From Porites lobata (Eukaryota > Cnidaria > Anthozoa > Scleractinia > Poritidae), in assembly GCA_942486035.1 (NCBI GenBank), contig CALNXK010000160.1, forward strand, positions 827,501 to 891,500: DNA of 64,000 nt, in the 5' to 3' direction. Made by a program: the position numbers and the translations under genes. The notes below the pieces were generated by a model. It searched no databases, was not told the DNA's origin, and saw only the letters and a program-made list of their open reading frames with translations. Positions 62,601-64,000 of the stretch are shown piece after piece. The number at the start of each line of letters is the position of its first letter. Position 1 is the first letter of the stretch.

Positions 62601-63966
62601 TTCATAAGGAGTGTTACAAGGGCTTAAAAATTGGGAGATGCTTGTATCCAAGGGGGCTTGTAAATGGTAGAGGGTGAGGGTGGGAGGGGCAGTATAATAT
62701 TAATCAGGCAAATGTTTTGGTTTACAGGTAGATGGACCTATAACTGCGGTGGCTTATAAGTGGTAGTTTGTGAAAAGTAATGACTGAAAATGACACCTTG
62801 ATGCTTCTTGCAAAGCCATTCAACAACACAAGGTACTTCAGCTGGAGGCTTGAAATCTCTGTTTCCAAATTCCTGCGGTAAACCTAGGGAAATAAAAGCA
62901 AAAAGTAAATCAACTTGCATTTCTAAATTCCTTTTATATAACAACACAAAACAGCAAATCAGAGGTTTAATGCTACGATGCCACTTGTATTAGGGAATGT
63001 ACTTGCAGGAGTGAAGCTTTTTGAATAAGCACCATTACTCGGATGGGGAGGAGTGGGGCATCGGCCTTGTGACTTTAATCCAAGCCCAAGTGTATAGTCT
63101 TGATACCCAGGGGGAAGGGGTCAGTGCTTGAAGCTGTTTGCTAAGCATGGCAAGATGACAAAAAATTTTGGCGACTTATATTGCAGCGAAAGCTGCCATA
63201 TTGGCAACGTATGTCGGGTAGTCATGTGCCAAGTCATAGCAAGGCTGCTTCACAAGAAAATTTTTTGGGAGCCCTTTGGGCTCCTAAAATAGAAAGTTAG
63301 GAGCCCGAGCCACATTTCCAGGAGCCCGTTGATTGATAAACTTAAATAAGAAAGCAGATAATTGAAACTCGATTTGTTTGAGTTTCAAATTTTCAGAAAA
63401 GTGTTTGTTTGTCTACTTTTATCAGCGGACCAGGCGCCTGTTAGGCAGCAGCCTTACATAGTGTTTAACGGTGTTTTTTTGTTGTTTCTGGTCTTTCTAA
63501 AGATAAAGAGAGAGAACAACTTGCATGAATTATTTACTTCCCCATTTTCGTTATTATCTGTCTCTTTTACCCTGGTTATCAGGAAAACTAAATATGCAAC
63601 TTTTCCAGTTGTGAAAAGAAAGCCGGAAAAAACATTCAGGCTTGCTGGGATTCCAACCCTGACCTCTGTGATACCGGCGCAGCACTCTGACAAATAATAT
63701 TTTTTTCTTCATCCCGCAATTCAAATAAATGAAAGTCATATATTCATTATTTTAATCTGAAATCACTCATTTGCATTTCGTACCAGCTTGAGGCCAAGGA
63801 AAGCAGTTCTTATTCTCAAAAAATATATAGAAATTACCTTCAAAGTTTGGATTCAGCAAATTCTGGCGATTCTTCGTATATAAAGCGTTTGAGTACAGCA
63901 AGTCAAGGCAGCACAAGAGCAAATGATAAGAATTCACCAAATCATCACTGATCGCAGGAAAATTGC
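50671..63966 (-). CDS. RBL1: Retinoblastoma-family pocket protein (p107/p130 type), 3' 25 exons
   Basis: A pocket protein that binds E2F/DP and represses cell-cycle genes in the nucleus (DREAM complex). Exons, 5' to 3': 63838-63966, 62797-62883, 62377-62450, 62055-62119, 61763-61906, 61482-61521, 61284-61348, 61008-61109, 60833-60914, 60498-60584, 60367-60426, 59676-59758, 59067-59187, 58374-58584, 57659-57838, 56775-57031, 56054-56127, 54932-55034, 54460-54531, 54305-54380, 52884-53086, 52246-52302, 51657-51765, 51262-51320, 50671-50850. All join in phase to about 905 aa. Landmarks are DDLVNSYHLLLCCLDL, EEYVLSVGDFDERIF, LTGRRYLKEKDP, TATQSVSRLQ (pocket A), a Ser/Pro spacer, GSLAIFFRKLYHLASVRLRDLC (pocket B), RVKNFALKF, VYISPHKNG and LLYCFKESP. 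The last features favour p107/p130 over RB1; a single invertebrate ancestor of both is likely. The first ~100-150 residues lie outside the window. Confidence 0.95.
50935..51237. mobile_element. MITE in RBL1 last intron
   Basis: The ends are TACCGTAAAATTCTGAAAAT and near-inverse, with repeated TAAGCCCCTC words. The size is about 300 bp. Confidence 0.65.
51936..52014 (-). repeat. tRNA-like SINE remnant
   Basis: On the minus strand, GGGCTAGTTCAGTTGG resembles an A box and ATTCAAATCCC a B box, 30-odd bases apart. The arms do not form a full cloverleaf. A SINE head or dead tRNA is more likely than a working gene. Confidence 0.4.
52500..52745. repeat. Repeat-like tract with CAGACT words
   Basis: Repeated TTTTCCAGACT/AAGACTTTTT words in an RBL1 intron, ending AATTCAAGACTGTACGAACC. 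Probably a transposon end; no inverse end was found. Confidence 0.3.
55567..55819. mobile_element. MITE with ACGTG duplication
   Basis: The ends are CAGCGTGCAAAGAAAGTAG and inverse-like ACTTTCTTTGTACCCTGC. ACGTG stands on both sides (55562-55566, 55820-55824). It is the same family as 31731-31946. Confidence 0.75.
56553..56730. mobile_element. 178-bp hAT-like MITE with 6-bp duplication
   Basis: The ends are CAGGGTTGTCACTAAG and TTAATGACAACCCTG. AACCAT is duplicated exactly on both sides (56547-56552, 56731-56736). It lies in the RBL1 intron before pocket B. Confidence 0.85.
62590..62765. repeat. Repeat-like tract in RBL1 intron
   Basis: GTGGCTTATACAT at about 62588 and GTGGCTTATAAGTGG at about 62749 are direct echoes, with GGGCTTGTAAATGG between. 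The design resembles the TAAGCCCC-type MITE at 50935-51237, but no clear ends are visible. Confidence 0.3.
63560..63700 (-). repeat. tRNA-derived SINE fragment
   Basis: On the minus strand, GTCAGAGTGCTGCGCCGG is followed by a B-box-like GGTTGGAATCCC, then a short CCGGCTTTC stem and a GTTGCATATTTAG tail. It lies in the RBL1 intron between the first two visible exons. Confidence 0.5.
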
Positions 63967-64000
63967 CTGTTGAGTGAAAATAGTGAATGTTAGGTGTACA

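Overview
This is a eukaryotic nuclear window, AT-rich, with many short exons bounded by GT-AG introns and very many small non-autonomous DNA transposons (MITEs). The protein matches are to animal genes, and the palindromic MITE families look like those of anthozoan cnidarians. An anthozoan, probably a stony coral, is my best guess; this is inference, and only 'invertebrate animal' is secure. No operons, CRISPR arrays or other prokaryotic features are present.

Layout. 1-17.3 kb is a repeat-rich region built around a duplicated block. It carries an intact single-exon amino-acid transporter of the SLC32/VIAAT type (5110-6462, +) and, about 10 kb further on, a broken copy (15598-16959, +). Several transposons inserted into one copy and not the other. 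18.0-36.2 kb on the minus strand is TCF25 (Nulp1/Rqc1 family), spread over at least 24 small exons. 36.3-45.0 kb on the plus strand is a complete seven-exon NAGLU (lysosomal alpha-N-acetylglucosaminidase, 763 aa). TCF25 and NAGLU are head to head, with only 126 bp between their start codons. 45.0-50.7 kb is intergenic and full of MITEs. 50.7-64 kb on the minus strand is most of a retinoblastoma-family pocket protein of the p107/p130 type. Its last 25 exons (about 905 aa) are visible and its 5' end lies beyond the right edge.

How the genes relate. These are unrelated housekeeping genes: ribosome-associated quality control, lysosomal heparan sulfate breakdown and cell-cycle repression. The clearest regulatory signal is a palindromic TCACGTGA (CLEAR/TFEB-type E-box) in the shared TCF25-NAGLU promoter, just upstream of the lysosomal gene.

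The most interesting non-genic signals are: the TFEB-like site; a hammerhead-ribozyme-like fold at 24.29 kb; an extra degenerate copy of NAGLU exon 3; an apparent frameshift in the last TCF25 exon; a Harbinger MITE whose empty site is preserved in the paralogous block; several transposon-in-transposon nests; and a roughly 0.33 kb inverted repeat at the left edge. I found no clear new biological system. Exon boundaries were placed by eye from splice signals, reading phase and family homology.
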